Shown: piece after piece, positions 11,824 through 24,101 of the stretch
Layout of the letters: every line of letters begins with the position of its first letter
Numbering within the stretch: the stretch's first letter is position 1
Source: Gonium pectorale
Lineage: Eukaryota; Chlorophyta; Chlorophyceae; Chlamydomonadales; Volvocaceae
DNA: 64,000 nucleotides
NCBI GenBank assembly: GCA_001584585.1
Contig: LSYV01000004.1
Location: forward strand, 1,460,491 to 1,524,490
Reading direction: 5' to 3'
Translations under genes and position numbers: made by a program
The notes under the pieces: generated by a model
What the model was told of the DNA's origin: nothing
What the model saw: the letters and a program-made list of their open reading frames with translations, nothing else
The model's database searches: none

Positions 11824-14800
11824 GTTGGGGCGCTGCGCTTGTCCCTCCTATGGGTTCCGGGGAAGGTGTGGGCTCGACGCAACGACTGCCGTACATGGAT
11901 CATGCAACCGCAGGCACTACATGATCTCAAATGCGTGGTTAGATGTGTGGGGCATTCTTGGTGAGGGCCGATGTGTGGGATGGTCCGGTGACGCTGCCGC
12001 TGGTTAGCCCCAAAGCATGTGGTGCCGGCGGGGCGGCGGCCGTGGCAGCAAGACGACTGACCCAGCCGCCGAATGTAAGGTCGTTGTCGGCGGGTGAGGT
12101 CGGCTTTTTACCAAGCGGCGTACATGGTTGGGGCACTTGGCACCTTTGCCCCGTTCTGGAAGGATGTCGAAGGATGTCGCCCAGGTAGCGGTAGCGAGGG
12201 AAGGGAGTACTGTTCTCTTGGGTTTGCTCTGCGAGTTGCCTGACGTATTGCGGCGCACTACGCTAGGATCCCATGCATTATTTTCTGAATTCGTTGCTGA
12301 CTGTTTCCGGACTCAATGATTGCCACGTACATACTATACAGGCAAGGATGAAAGTTTCCCATGCCATGATGTTATTGGGCGTTTGGTAATCCGCAGGCGG
12401 AATGCCTGAGGAAGCAGGAAGGCGGGCATGGCACTCAGATCCGATGTGTGTATATAACCTAGCATGGCGATTGTGCAAGAGTAAAGAGCGCAGGCGGACG
12501 GACGGGGTCGCTTGGTGCGTAGCTTGTGCGCGACAACGGCGGCTGGTCGCTGCTCCTTATACTGAGCCATCACGTAATTGGCGGAGCCGGGTCTCATGAA
12601 ACCGGCGTTTTGTCGATTGGGGCCGAGTCTGAGGCGAATGATGCATCGGCTTATTCCTGCTCACAGGGGCTTGCGGGAGAGCTCGGGCCGGGCATCGTGG
12701 GGATGCCGGCGCGCCACCGCGCAGGCCCGGCGGCCGCTAAACAAACGTGTCCGCCTTGCGTCGTGTACGTCGCCACACAGGTGCCGTACGGGCGCTTGAA
12801 TATGCTCCGCTGCAGACCAGTAGTATGTTGCTGGGCGCAGCCTGTATCTGTAAGAGTCGTACGCGGCGCATTTCCTCCTTGACCGTCCCCTGTGCAATGC
12901 CGTGGTCGGGGTAGGATGGGATGCGGCGCCTGGCGGGTATGACCCGTCAACCCCCCAACCCCGCCGGAGAGTCCACGACGGGTTCCGCGCCCAGCGCTGC
13001 CACGAGTGATCAAACCTCAGCGGGTACAGGTAAGCGCTGCCACGCACAGCGCCAGTGGACGGAGTGGCCGGCAAGCGGGGCAGCGCGTGTTGCTCGTACG
13101 TGTCCAGATTGTCGCCGCGCCACACGGATCGCCCGACTGTGGGACCGGGGCGCCGAGGAGCACACGGCAACGTAACAACTTCGCTGGCAATTCTGGTGCT
13201 GGAGGGAATGAGGCAAGGTCTGCGGCTCATCTGATGGCACGGACGCACACAGCTGGTGGCCAGGGTGGAGTCTTTGGCCGCACAGGGTGTCACAATGTAC
13301 GGCACCGCAACCACGGGCCGCCTTGGAAACCGCTGAGCCCCTGACATCTTGCAACTTTGAAGTTGTAAGATGTCACAACTCGCTGCCGGGTGCCGTGTTC
13401 CTCCAGGTTCCCTGCAAGTCAGCTTGAGTCATCTTTCCACCCTCACCCAATGCGCTTGCGGTGGCATGCGACACGCACACGACACGCGTAAATGTGCGGC
13501 CAGGCGTTCGGGCCACATCCGCTTACAGAGCAGCCCCCACAATGGGGCCTAGTTTCCTGGCTGCAAGCGATGGGGGCAACCGGGCCCACACCCTCCACCA
13601 GCCAGAGCCATCCCATCGTGGTCAGCCCGGCGGGTGCATAGCCGCCCCTTGGCCACGCACTAGGAACCTTCCGACCACCCGAGAGAAAGAAAGAGCCGCA
13701 AACAACCCAGGGACAAGGAGGCCCATGTGACAGCAGCCACCACTGCCACAAAGCCGTGCACCTAGGCCAGCGCCCGAGTCCCGCAGTTAGCGCTGCTCGC
13801 ACGGCCATAATTCGTAGTACAGAAGACACCCAGCCATGGGCACTCGGCCCACCAGCCTTGCTGTTGTGCATAGTTGCCTTTCGGCGCCTCGGGAGGGTCA
13901 GCCGTCATGCCGATAGCTACCAACCTTACGCAGCAATGCGCATTCAGACCCAGCAACGGCCAACGGTCTATGAAGCAACGCCCAACAGCCAACTGCATAT
14001 ACCAGGTATATCACATAATCCATTCGTCAATCTATGTCGATAAGCCCAAACAACTTATCAACTTTGAGGTCAAGCACCAGGGAGCTGCTGGGTTGGCGCA
14101 CCCGTCATTGCTCCTCCGGCGGCAAGCGGGCGGCCATTCGCCAAAAGTCATTGTACCACGCTGTACACGCCGCCACAACACAACACACTATGAACGTGTC
14201 ACATTCTTCACGTGTCGTACGTGCCATGCCGTAAAAGCGTCACACATTCGTATCTTATGCATACGGTACATTGTGGAAGGCCATCTTTCCATGACGCCTC
14301 AAGGCCCCTGCCCACTGTCGCGCCATTACCCTGGCCGCGCTCGCGCTCTACCTCTCAATGTCAGTTGTGCAGCAGCACCGTACTCTGCGCCTCCACGCCA
14401 TTTGACTCTCCTAGCAAGGGGTCCCGCCCTCGATGCCGTACCGGCACTGCCTACACTGGCACTGGCACGCTCTAACCCGCTCCTACATAGCGGCTGTGCG
14501 GGCGAGCATGGCCCTCCACTGCCTCCCTGCGCCCATGGCTGTGCGGCCGCCATCACAGGCAGCCGCGTGGGGTGCGGCAAGCGGCGGGTTTGCCTCGTCA
14601 ACATACTCCCTACCCCACAGGAGCGCCCAACGACGGGTTCCGCGCTCGGCTACGTGTCAACAGACTTTATGGTTATGGTTATGTGCCCTAATGCACGCCA
14701 AATCTTACGGATTACTGCTTAATGCCAAAAAGGAATGAATAAACCCACAGAGGGGAGAAAGGAAAAGGATGTATGTACGAGTGGATGTACGTACGGCAAA

Positions 14801-15085
14801 CATCCGCTTCGACGGAGGAGCGCCCTTGCCCCATTGAAATGAGTGCAATGGCTTCCAACCCTGGAAGAGATACCGTATCATGGGAGTGAGGTATAACGGA
14901 TGAAGAGAGAAGGCATAAACCCAAGTCAAGCAAGCGACGCAGTCACACCTGTTACGTCACGGACGTCAGAAAAGCCTCGAGTATCACCTCCAAGGCCCCC
15001 ATACGTGCAACCAACCTCTGTCCGAGCGTCAGTCTGTTAGGAACAACCGATATGATCCGGATGGGTGGATCCTAAGCACCTGCCC
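11824..15085. other. Gene-free intergenic region
   Basis: Open frames here are short or shadow-like, and none joins into a consistent exon chain. The base composition is lower in GC than the genes. It includes a fold-back sequence at 13343-13374 and should contain the 3' UTR of the minus-strand subtilase gene (stop codon at 15086). No TTACA (TGTAA on the minus strand) was seen close below 15086; the nearest noticed is at 13523-13527. Confidence 0.5.
13343..13374. repeat. Short near-perfect inverted repeat (hairpin)
   Basis: GACATCTTGCAACT and AGTTGTAAGATGTC are reverse complements of each other except for one G:T pair, and are separated by only four bases. The predicted hairpin has a 14-bp stem. 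It lies in gene-free DNA; no function is assigned. Confidence 0.7.
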
Positions 15086-18000
15086 TCAGGGGGCGCTCGT
15101 CACGTCCTGCCAGCTGAGCGGCCCCAGGGCCGAGCTCGGCAGTATCATGCTGGCGGAGTTGGTCGTCAGCACCGCCGTGCCGTTGGTAGTATAAGTCGTA
15201 CCGTCCCAGATCGTCTGTCCCGCAAGCCGGTTCCACATCTGGCCCAGCGCAACCCACTCGATCACGTACAGCTGATACACGTTGGAACCGAACCGGGTTC
15301 CGTACGGCGCAAAGTTGGCGAAGCTGCTGTTGCCCCACTGCTCGTACGCCCGCACGCCGGCGAGGTGCTGGAACACGGGGCCGTTTAGGTTGAGCGCGCG
15401 CGAGACTCCGTTGGCGATGCTGCCAGAGTAGTAGGTGAAGCAGCGGATGTGCCAGTTGTTCCAGGTGACGTTGGGGAACAGGTCCTGGGGCGGAATTGAG
15501 GTACGGTGAGGTACGGTACGCGGTCCGGGGCGCGACACGGTGAGGGGTGGAGCCAGAGCGCGTGGAGCTCTGCACATTACCGGTACGTGGACTTGCCGAG
15601 AACCTGTCAGAGAACTTGTTCGTTCAGAGGGCAACTCTGGAAGGTTCACGGCATCGGGGGGTACGTCCGAACCCACGGACCACAGCCCGTGTGCATGACG
15701 GCTCCGGTTTGACCGGAACTTTGCCGCCTGCCACCCTGCTCCTCCCCCGGACCCTGCTCACCACCAGCCTGGTCTGCATGCGGCACTCGCTGCCCGCCCG
15801 GTAGGCAGTCGGGCAGTCGCGCGGGTACATCCACGTCAGCCGCGGCGGCGTGCCGAAGGGCGGCGTGGTACCCACCGCGACCACCGACTGGTTGGTGGGC
15901 CAGGCGTCGCAGCGGAAGCCACGCGGCAGGCCCGTGGTGCTGGTGGGCTGCCAGAAGAAGTTGGTGGCCAGACTGCGGGGTGGGACGCGATGGGTCGAGG
16001 GAAATGCTCAGAGCATTCCCACGGGAGGGGAGCAAGGCACATGCTCCTCTTAACCAGAAAAAGAACCCTCCGCGCAGCCCCACGCCCGGCCCCAGCGAGT
16101 GCTGCTCACCTGCCGGTCATCGAGAGGTAGGCCCCAGAGGTGCCCGCGGGCACGGTTGTGCCGGTGCAGGTGGCCCAGGTGAGACCCACGGGTCGGGAGT
16201 CCGACACCTGGCGGGGCAGGGAGTTGAGGGGGAGGGGCATATTAGGCCACAATCAGGAGGTTGCATGGTCGGGATACGGATTAAGCCACGGCACCGGCAT
16301 TGACACACACGCCTCATCCCAGCGAGCGAACACACAAAATCAGGCAGATGGTTGCGCGACAATTTCGCACCCTGGCTGCGAAGTAGAAGAAGATCTCGTG
16401 GGCCGTGTTGTTGGACAGCGTGATGCAGGGGGTCACGATCATGAGCTGCGTCTCGGATTGGAAGTCAAACACGTTCTGGCCGTCAATGTAAAGCCGCGTG
16501 TGCGGACCCTGCAGGCGGAAGCTGACCCCCGTGCTGTAGTTGAGCGGGCGCAGGTTGGCTCGGGCGTAGCCGTACACAACGGTCTGGTTGTTGGACGGCG
16601 CGCCGCCCGTGCCGTACAGGCCGTTGCGCAGCTGCGCGGCAGGGGAGGGGCAGAGGCGGAGGATGGAGCTCTTGGTTTGACCGGGTTGATCGCTTGCACG
16701 CTGTGCGCAACGCCGTACGTCACACGACGGACCAACACCACCGGTGCCCCGCCCCGCGCATGTAGTAAATGCGATGCCCACGTGCTAACTGCCCGCAGCT
16801 GTCCCCCTCCCCCGCCCCCGCGTCGTCGCTCACATCAGTCCCGGTACCATAGCTGAAGTCGGGCACCGTGGTCTGGCGCTGCCGGTACAGGCGCGGCTCC
16901 TGGTTGATGGCGAAGTAGCCCCGACTGTACGTGAAGTCGTCAAAGGATGCCGCCTCGTTCCACACCACGTGCCACAGGGCGGGCCTGGGGGGCGGTATTG
17001 GGGGGGCCGACGGGCCGGGGCAGCAGCGGTTGGGTGGGCGACGACGCCGAAGGGACTTTCCAGGCAGCGCGCCGCCTACGGCGCGAAAGAGCCGGTGTGG
17101 GCGGCCCCTGCCCCTTCCGCACGCACGCGCGGCACACACACACACGGGCGTATGAGTTGTGTCGTACGCGTTGTTCCTTTTCAACACACGGGCGTGCGCA
17201 CAACAGGCACCGACACACGCAGGCGTGAGCCACCAACGCCGAGTGCGTTCCTTTCGTATCGGGGTCGGTGCTACATGGGCTGTCGGCTTCTCGGCTAGGC
17301 TGTCTTTTCTCTTGCGCCTGGGCGCCTTGCCGCAGCGTTGAGTGCACGCGCTTTGCATGCTGCGCTGCATGCATGGCACGCATGTACGCACCTGGGCGTG
17401 ACCCCCGGGTCGTAGAAGCGGCTGCTGGGCGGCTCGTCGTGTATGGACCAGAAGATGGATGGGTTGGTCCAGATGTTGCTGCCGGGCGTCTGCCACAGGA
17501 AATTGATGGTGGTGCCGAACTCGACGTATATCCACAGCGTCATGTTGTAGTAGCCTGTTGGCGGTTGGGTGCAAGTTTGACGTTGGCGGCGGCTTCATCC
17601 CCAAACACGTTGATGGCCCAGCGTCTGAATAGCTTCCCGTAGGGACACGAGAACAGCCATCCTGTGCCGCTTTGGGGCGCGCTCCTCAGCGGGTGCCCGG
17701 CCCTCATCGCCCTCACAAGCCCGCAACAAAGCTCTAACCCCGGCCCCCCGACCCCCACCCTACGCACCCGCGTTGGGGAACAGCAGGTCCACGGTGCCGG
17801 TGGTGCTGTTGGCCATGTTCCACACCAGCACGCTCTCGCCCAGGGTGAGCTGCCAGCGGGAGGGCTCGATGTTTGCCGCGCGGGCCTGCACGCTGTACAG
17901 CCCGGGCGTGTCGATGCGGACAAAGGCGGTCGCCTGGGTCAGGGTCTGCGCGCCGTAGCGCCACAAGTTGAAGTTGGAGGTGGGCTGGTTCTGCGGGAGT

Positions 18001-21000
18001 GAAGGGTAGTGGAGAAGAGTTGGGTTGGCAGGGAGGCAACAAATGTCTGGACGGTAGCAACGTGCAGCCCTTGCGCGCGGTAGTGCCCGGCCGACCTCTC
18101 ACTTGCAGCACCCTGCCGCCCACAGCCCTAATCACTTCCGTAGATTATCCAACCACCCGCCCACAACCCTGCCGAGACCCCGGCCCCAGCCACGCACCCA
18201 CCCGCACGTAAAAGTCGATGAAGCTCCAGCTGGCGTCAAAGGCGTCAAAGGTGTTGCTCGACGCCACCCCCGACCACCAGCTGTACTCCCACGCCGGCAT
18301 CATCACAGTGCTGGTGTTGACGGAGGAGAGGCTGCGAGCCACGCGCATGGCTGCGAGGGCCGGGGGTGCGGGGGGGGGGGGTCGGGGGGGGGTCGGAGTA
18401 CGGGTCAGAAAGAGAGGGGAACCGTAATAGAGTACTGAACAATCGGGGACAGGGAACCGTAGGCAGGCCGGAATGCCAGAATTAGAGTGACACCGGGAAT
18501 GCATTGGATGTGTGGAGGGGTAGAAACAGTTCGCCTGCCCGTCTGCAGCGCACGTATGCCCCACCCCCGACGCCCGCCTGGCTGGGCTGGGTCCCGTCAA
18601 AGCCCCCGCCTCACCTCCTCTCCGACCACGCCCCACCCCGTTCCAGGACGACCAGCCCCTCCTCCTCCTCCTCCTCGTCAGCTACGGCCGTTACACGCAG
18701 AGGTCGCCTTCCCACCAAACAACCCCCTCCTCTACTACCGCGCCCGGCCCCGGGCGCCACCCCACCCCACCCCACCCCCCCGCCACCCACTTGTCCGGTT
18801 GGTGGACGCCAGCGTCAGCGCCGCCGCCACAGCGTTGCCCGCGTTGAGCCGACGGGCGCTGCGGAACTGGCCCTGCGCGTGGTCGGGTGAGGGGTGGGTT
18901 TGTTGGGGGTGCGCGCGTGGACGTCATGTCGTTCAGAGGAAACGCAGGCTGTTGCTCTCCCCTTCCCGCCTGCTGTCCGACCTGACCGCCCGATTCCCGC
19001 CTAGCGACCCGCCCCACCCCGACCGCACCTGCAAGCCGGGCAGCAGGTCCCCGCTGGTCATGAGGATGTTCTTGATCAGCAGCGGCGTCTTTGGCGTGGC
19101 ACGACTGCGTGGCGTAGACACCAGGACCGGGAGCGGGGAAGAGGGTCGTTGGGAGGAAAGAGGCATTGGAGCCTCCACGCGTTCCCTGCGAACATGGCAG
19201 TCCCATTTGCGTGGTCCCCCCCTGGTTAGGTCGCGCGGCGCCCGCCGCCCCCGCCCCGAGCGTCTCCCCCAACCCTCCCGTGTCCCACTCACGTCTGCCC
19301 CCCCAGCGCCGTCAGCACCAGCCCCGCCACCGCCGCCACGATGGGCGTGGAGAACGAGGTGCCGGACACGGTGCTGTAGAAGTTGTCTGGTGGCCGGGAC
19401 AGGGTCGGGGGGTTACGGGGAACGGGGGTGAGCACGCCCGTTAACGCGGAACCAAAAGGTGAGGGAATGTGGCGGAGCCGCCAAGCACCGAGCGGCACCC
19501 ACGTCACATTCAACGCACGGAAAGCCCACGAGGACACAAAAAACACACAGATGCACCATGCTGTACAGCCGTACTCACTGAACGCAATGTCAGTGGTGTA
19601 GATGGAGTGCGCCGGCGCGCCCAGGTCGACCGTGTTGGCGCCAAAGTTGGTCCCAGCAGCCGCGTTCATGACAAACACGTAGAAGAGCGCGTCGCTGGCG
19701 TTGGTGCCGCCCACGCACATCACGTTGGGCGCGTCCACCATGCACGGCGGGTAGGTGTAGTTGGAGGAGCGCCAGCCGTCCAGGCTGGTCCATTCGTTGC
19801 CTGCATGCGTGCACGCGGGTGGTCGGGTCGGGTCGGGTCGGGTTGGGTTGGGTTGGGTTTGGTCGGGTTTGGTCGGGTTGGGGCGGGTTGGGTTGGGTTG
19901 GGGCGGGTGGCCGGGTGGACTAGATGGGGCGGTTCGTTGAGCGAATGGGGCGCTGGGTACAGGGATGGGTGGGTGGGGCTGAGCGCACGCGGCCTGCGGT
20001 CAGATTAGCAACGTCTGGCACCGGCTGGGAGCATGGCTCGGGCTCGGCCTTGGGCTCGGCTGCGCACCCGCCCGGCAGGCCTGCAGGCAGGCAGCGCCTG
20101 TCGCCCGCCTGCAATCCCGTGCGGTGGAGGAGCCCTCGGAGCTCTTCATGTGCGCCCGTGACGGACCCGCTCGCCCCTCCGCCATGCTCCCGGGCCCCGT
20201 CCTGCTCACCCGCCGCAGCCACGAACAGCGCGTTGCTGTACTTCTGGAAGAGGTTGCTGTAGGCGGAGGCGGCCTCGTCCAGGCCCGGCTTGTTGCTCGA
20301 CTGCAGAGAGGACGGCCGGGGTCGCAGCGGGTTGGTCGGGCGGAGCGGCCAGGGCCGGGGACGGAGGAGCCCCCGCAGGTTTGCGGGAAGCCGTTAGCGG
20401 TGGTGCGATGCGAGCTGTGCCGGCATCGCAATGGTCCTCTGGGCTCTGGGCCGAGCTTCACTGCCCGCCGCCCAAACTGCTGTATCCCCGCCGTACCGTC
20501 TTGCTGTAGCGGGCGTCGGGCCCAAAGCTCATCGAGAAGATCCGCGCGCCCTTGCCGTACGCGTAATCCACGGCACGTACGACATCGCTGTATGCGTACG
20601 GCGGGTTCGCCGTGTCCAAGGACTCGTCCGTCACCTGCGGGGAAGTAAGATGCACAGCGGTGAACAACACTGTCAACGGGCAGCCAGCGCGGGAGTGGAT
20701 GAGCCAGTCAGGTTGGCCGTCCGGCATCCTAACGTCAGTCGTACTCGTCCGGTTCCGCAACCGTAACTCGCGACCAACGCTACAGGGCCAGGCTTCGACC
20801 GGGGGGCCATCGTACCACCCCAAGTCCAGCATCCCAGGCCGGCCCCGCCCCCGCCTCACCTTGAGAATCATCTGCCGCAGGTTGGGCGCCACGCCCGCCA
20901 GCCCGATGCCGTTGTTGGGCCGCGCGCCGATGACGCCCGCGATCTTGGTGCCGTGGGTGGTGCGGTCGGTGATGCCATTCCAGGCGGACGTGTTGGCGCC

Positions 21001-23625
21001 GATGCCGCAGCGCGACACGTTGTTGCCGGGGTAGGTGGGCGAGCAGGCGCGCGTGGAGAAGCAGGCGCCGTGGTAGTCGTCAATGAAGGCTGCAGTGCGT
21101 GTGGAGGGGGGGGGGGAGGGGGGCGGACGGGCGTAAGGGGTGGCGGGTTTGCTTGTTGGACGCCCGTTTGCGCGTCGCCGGAGGTGGGCAACCCCTGTTT
21201 GCGCCCACGACATAAACTCTCTCCATTAAGCGCACCCGCCCAATAGCTGCCGCGGGTCAACCGTCCGGCACCGCCCTCGAAGGACCCCTGGCCGTTGCCG
21301 GCGATACAGTAGGTCCCCACGACCAGCCGCGACCTGGCCCCAACGCCTCCCAAACGACCACTGCCAACTGCTCACTATTGTTGTCGTTGTCGGCCAGGTC
21401 ATTGTCCAGCTCGTCCGGGTTGGTCCACCAGGAGCCCAGCAGGTCGGGGTGGCTCACCAGCGCCCCGCTGTCCGTCACGGCAATGATCACGTCGCTGTCT
21501 GCGGAAGCGAGGGAAGGGGAGGGGCCCGGGGTCAGAGGCGTCTCAGGAGCCCTCGCACAGAGCATACAGGAGCACTGGGCGCAAGGGAAGGGGGAGAACA
21601 GCTTCATGCTGGCATTGCGGGTGGGCGCTGCCGGCGCCGTGCGCCGGGCTTCCCACCAGCCCTCGCGTCGTCCGCGCGGCGTGCCCGCGCCCCGGCCCCC
21701 CCCCACCATCACCATCCGGCGCGCAGCTGTGCGCCGTCGGCTCTGGCGGGCGGGCGAGCGGGCGGGGGCACGCCGCAGCCGCCCTGCCACGCTTCCTCCC
21801 GCTCTGCCGCTGCGACCATGGTACTCCCTTGACCCCCATTGCAGCCCGCAGCCCGCCGTTGCGACACGTCGAGGCGTCCTTCGGGCGGTGGCGCCGGGCT
21901 GCGTGCAGCCTGCGGCACCGGGCCGCCGCCACCAGTGCCGCCAGCTTCGAGTCAACGAGCGATCGGGCCCCCGCCCGCCCGCCCGCCCAAGAAGATTCAA
22001 AACTAATGGGCGTGAGGCTGCCGCCACCGGCCCTGCCCGAGCCTGACCGGCGCCGTCTGTTCCCGCCCTCTGCTCGCGCCGGCCGCGTCCCGAGCTTTTG
22101 GCGGTGCTGTGGAAGAGCGCGCCGCCGAGCCCCCGCCGCGGCCGCCGGGACGAGCTGCCGCCTGCCCGGCCCGCCCGAGCCTGCCGCTGGGGAGGCTCCG
22201 GCGCCGGTCCGACTGCGGCAGCGCTTATAGCAGACCTTCACGAGCAGCCACGCAGCCCGGCGATGCTTCCTGCTACACCGCCGCTTTGTGTCCAAGCGCC
22301 CGACGCGGGTCCGTCCCCGCCCGCTTCCCGCTCCCGGCCCTTCCTAGAGCCACGGCACGCACATAACCTCCCTCCTCCCCGGCCCCTCTTGCCCGCCTGC
22401 CCGCCCCTGAGCCCCCACCCGACCGGGCCACCGCGCCACCCACTCTGCGTCTGGGGCGACGTGGCGTTGACTCGCAGCAGTTGCCACGCGCCCGTCACGT
22501 TGATCTTGTTGAACCACCAGGTGGCGGACAGGCCCGGGTCGTCTAACGAGTAGCCGTTGCCCACCTGCTGCTGCTGCTGCAGGCTGTGGGCGGGGAGCAG
22601 GTTTGTGGCGACGGCAGGGGCCGCAATCGGTTACCACAGGTCTCCCAGTCGCAGCGTGTTGTCTATAAAAGCCGTGGCCCCGGAAGGCAGCAATCAGGGC
22701 ATGAACTCCCGCGCCGTGTCGTTTTGTTGCCGTGTATGACTTACCGGCGCGCGCCGCCGCCGCTGCCGGTGCTGTTGGCGGTGTCAGAGTTGCCAGCAGC
22801 ACCGGCAGTGTTGTCGGAGCTCGGAGCTTTCAGCACGAAATCACGGACGAGGAAGTCGATATCTGTTGTGGGCGCAGACGAAAGACCCCTGGGTCAACAT
22901 GCCCGAAACGCGGCGAGTACGGTCATGATGGAGCCTGGACCCACCGGTGCGCTTCCGGATTTCGGACATTACGAGGTCGAGGACGGCTTCATCCACCGCT
23001 TCAAGGATCTGAAGGTTCGACAGCGCCAGCTGTACGCGCGAGGTGTATTGCTTCAGGATTGGCGGCACCAGGTCCGCTACATCGACGTCGTTCAGGAACG
23101 CCACGACCAGACGCAGAGGTGCCCCGTCTCGAAGAGGATTCTTGGCTGCCTACGGAATGGAAGAAACGGGCCCTTACCGAAAGGCCGAACTACGGCGCCA
23201 GGTGGCCCGGGGTTCGCCACGGCTGCAAACTATAGACTTGGCGCCCTTCACGATTTCGGTCATATTCAGGATGGAATACTATGGGTGATTCCGTCACCGA
23301 CCTCCTGTTTCTTGGGCGGGCATCCATGCACCGCGCACGTCACTGGGACGACAATCGCCGTGACGACACCAATTATTGCCAGCGTTATGACAACTGAAGC
23401 AAGGACTGGGTTCCTCCTTATCTGTGCGCATTTGGCGTGGGGTAGAGCGGGGCGGGGGGGTTATAGCAGCCGGGGGCGCAGCCGCGCCAGCCGATGTCAA
23501 CTAAGCGTCGCTCTCACCCAACCAGATAGTCCGCGCCGCTGCTCTGGCTCGTGCATGGAGGCCTCCTCATTTCCGGGGGGCTGTCCCTGCCCCTCCGGCG
23601 TAACGGTGCTCTGGAACAGTCCCAT
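15086..23625 (-). CDS. Membrane-anchored subtilisin-family (S8) serine protease with PA14-like C-terminal region
   Basis: The 22 exons are 23518-23625, 23298-23421, 23178-23222, 22945-23145, 22745-22862, 22444-22583, 21376-21498, 20860-21089, 20497-20634, 20210-20300, 19579-19800, 19293-19386, 19029-19104, 18791-18872, 18202-18350, 17768-17990, 17392-17554, 16834-16984, 16371-16631, 16110-16207, 15762-15972 and 15086-15484. Every junction is in phase; the product is 1148 residues. Residues 1-36 are hydrophilic, and ~37-65 form one hydrophobic helix (NPVLASVVITLAIIGVVTAI) with no small-residue cleavage site close by, so a type II anchor is likely. The catalytic triad is D255 (AVTDSG), H332 (THGTKIAGV) and S524 (SGTSFSTP); the oxyanion Asn is N441 (AAAGNEW). 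Residues ~600-1148 are beta-rich and Cys- and Trp-rich, with a PA14-like YIDGQNVFDF near 860. It is probably an extracellular or vacuolar protease. Family assignment is strong. It is not claimed to be sporangin or any other named algal subtilase. Confidence 0.9.
19820..19915 (+). repeat. Degenerate GGGTC/GGGTT pentamer array in a subtilase intron
   Basis: About 95 bp made of tandem GGGTC, GGGTT and GGTTT-like units, lying in the intron between the exons 20210-20300 and 19579-19800. It is strongly G-rich on the plus strand, hence C-rich in the transcript. Confidence 0.8.
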
Positions 23626-24101
23626 AAATGGCGATTTAAATTGCAAACTCTCAGCGCATGTAAGCAATCTCAGAACACTGGTAACTCATTGACTATCCCG
23701 AGCTCTGGTATGATAAACTGGGCACTGACAGCTTCAGTCGCACAGCGTTGAGTCAAGTAATGGGTATTGTCAATAATGCAAGGACGACAGAGATGGGCTT
23801 AGCCCGACGGGCAGCAACACCCGCAGTACCGCGCGCCCTGTTGTGCCCTGTTGTGGCCGTTGCGCTGCCCGTCCGTCGCATGCGCAGCCATGTGCTCACA
23901 GCTTCATAATCGGTTCGCTACACAGCCGCCCGCTTACGTCGTAGTCATGCCGCCGGTCCATGCTAAAGAACATCTATGTAACAACGCAACGCGTCACCAC
24001 TCAAACCGCATCACCACATAACTCTGCTGCAGCACATGAGTTTGAGCAACAGCGCCCGCAGGGCGCCCGTGCCAACAAGTGAAACAGGACGACTGCAGTT
24101 A
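23626..24101. other. Short intergenic region between two minus-strand genes
   Basis: It holds the promoter and 5' UTR of the subtilase gene (start codon at 23625) and the 3' UTR of the VIR3-like gene (stop codon at 24102). The sequence is AT-richer than its flanks (for example cgatttaaattgcaaa upstream of the subtilase start). No TTACA was seen here. Confidence 0.4.

Noticed and set aside
19820..19915. Telomere-like array
   Set aside because: The units are GGGTC/GGGTT pentamers, not the TTTTAGGG or TTTAGGG telomere repeats, and the array sits inside a subtilase intron with coding exons on both sides.
22344..22802. Alternative 152-codon frame over the subtilase exon 22444-22583
   Set aside because: It breaks the phase with both neighbours, while the chosen frame (GYSLDDPGLSATWWFNKINV) has the normal start of a subtilase catalytic domain and joins cleanly on both sides.
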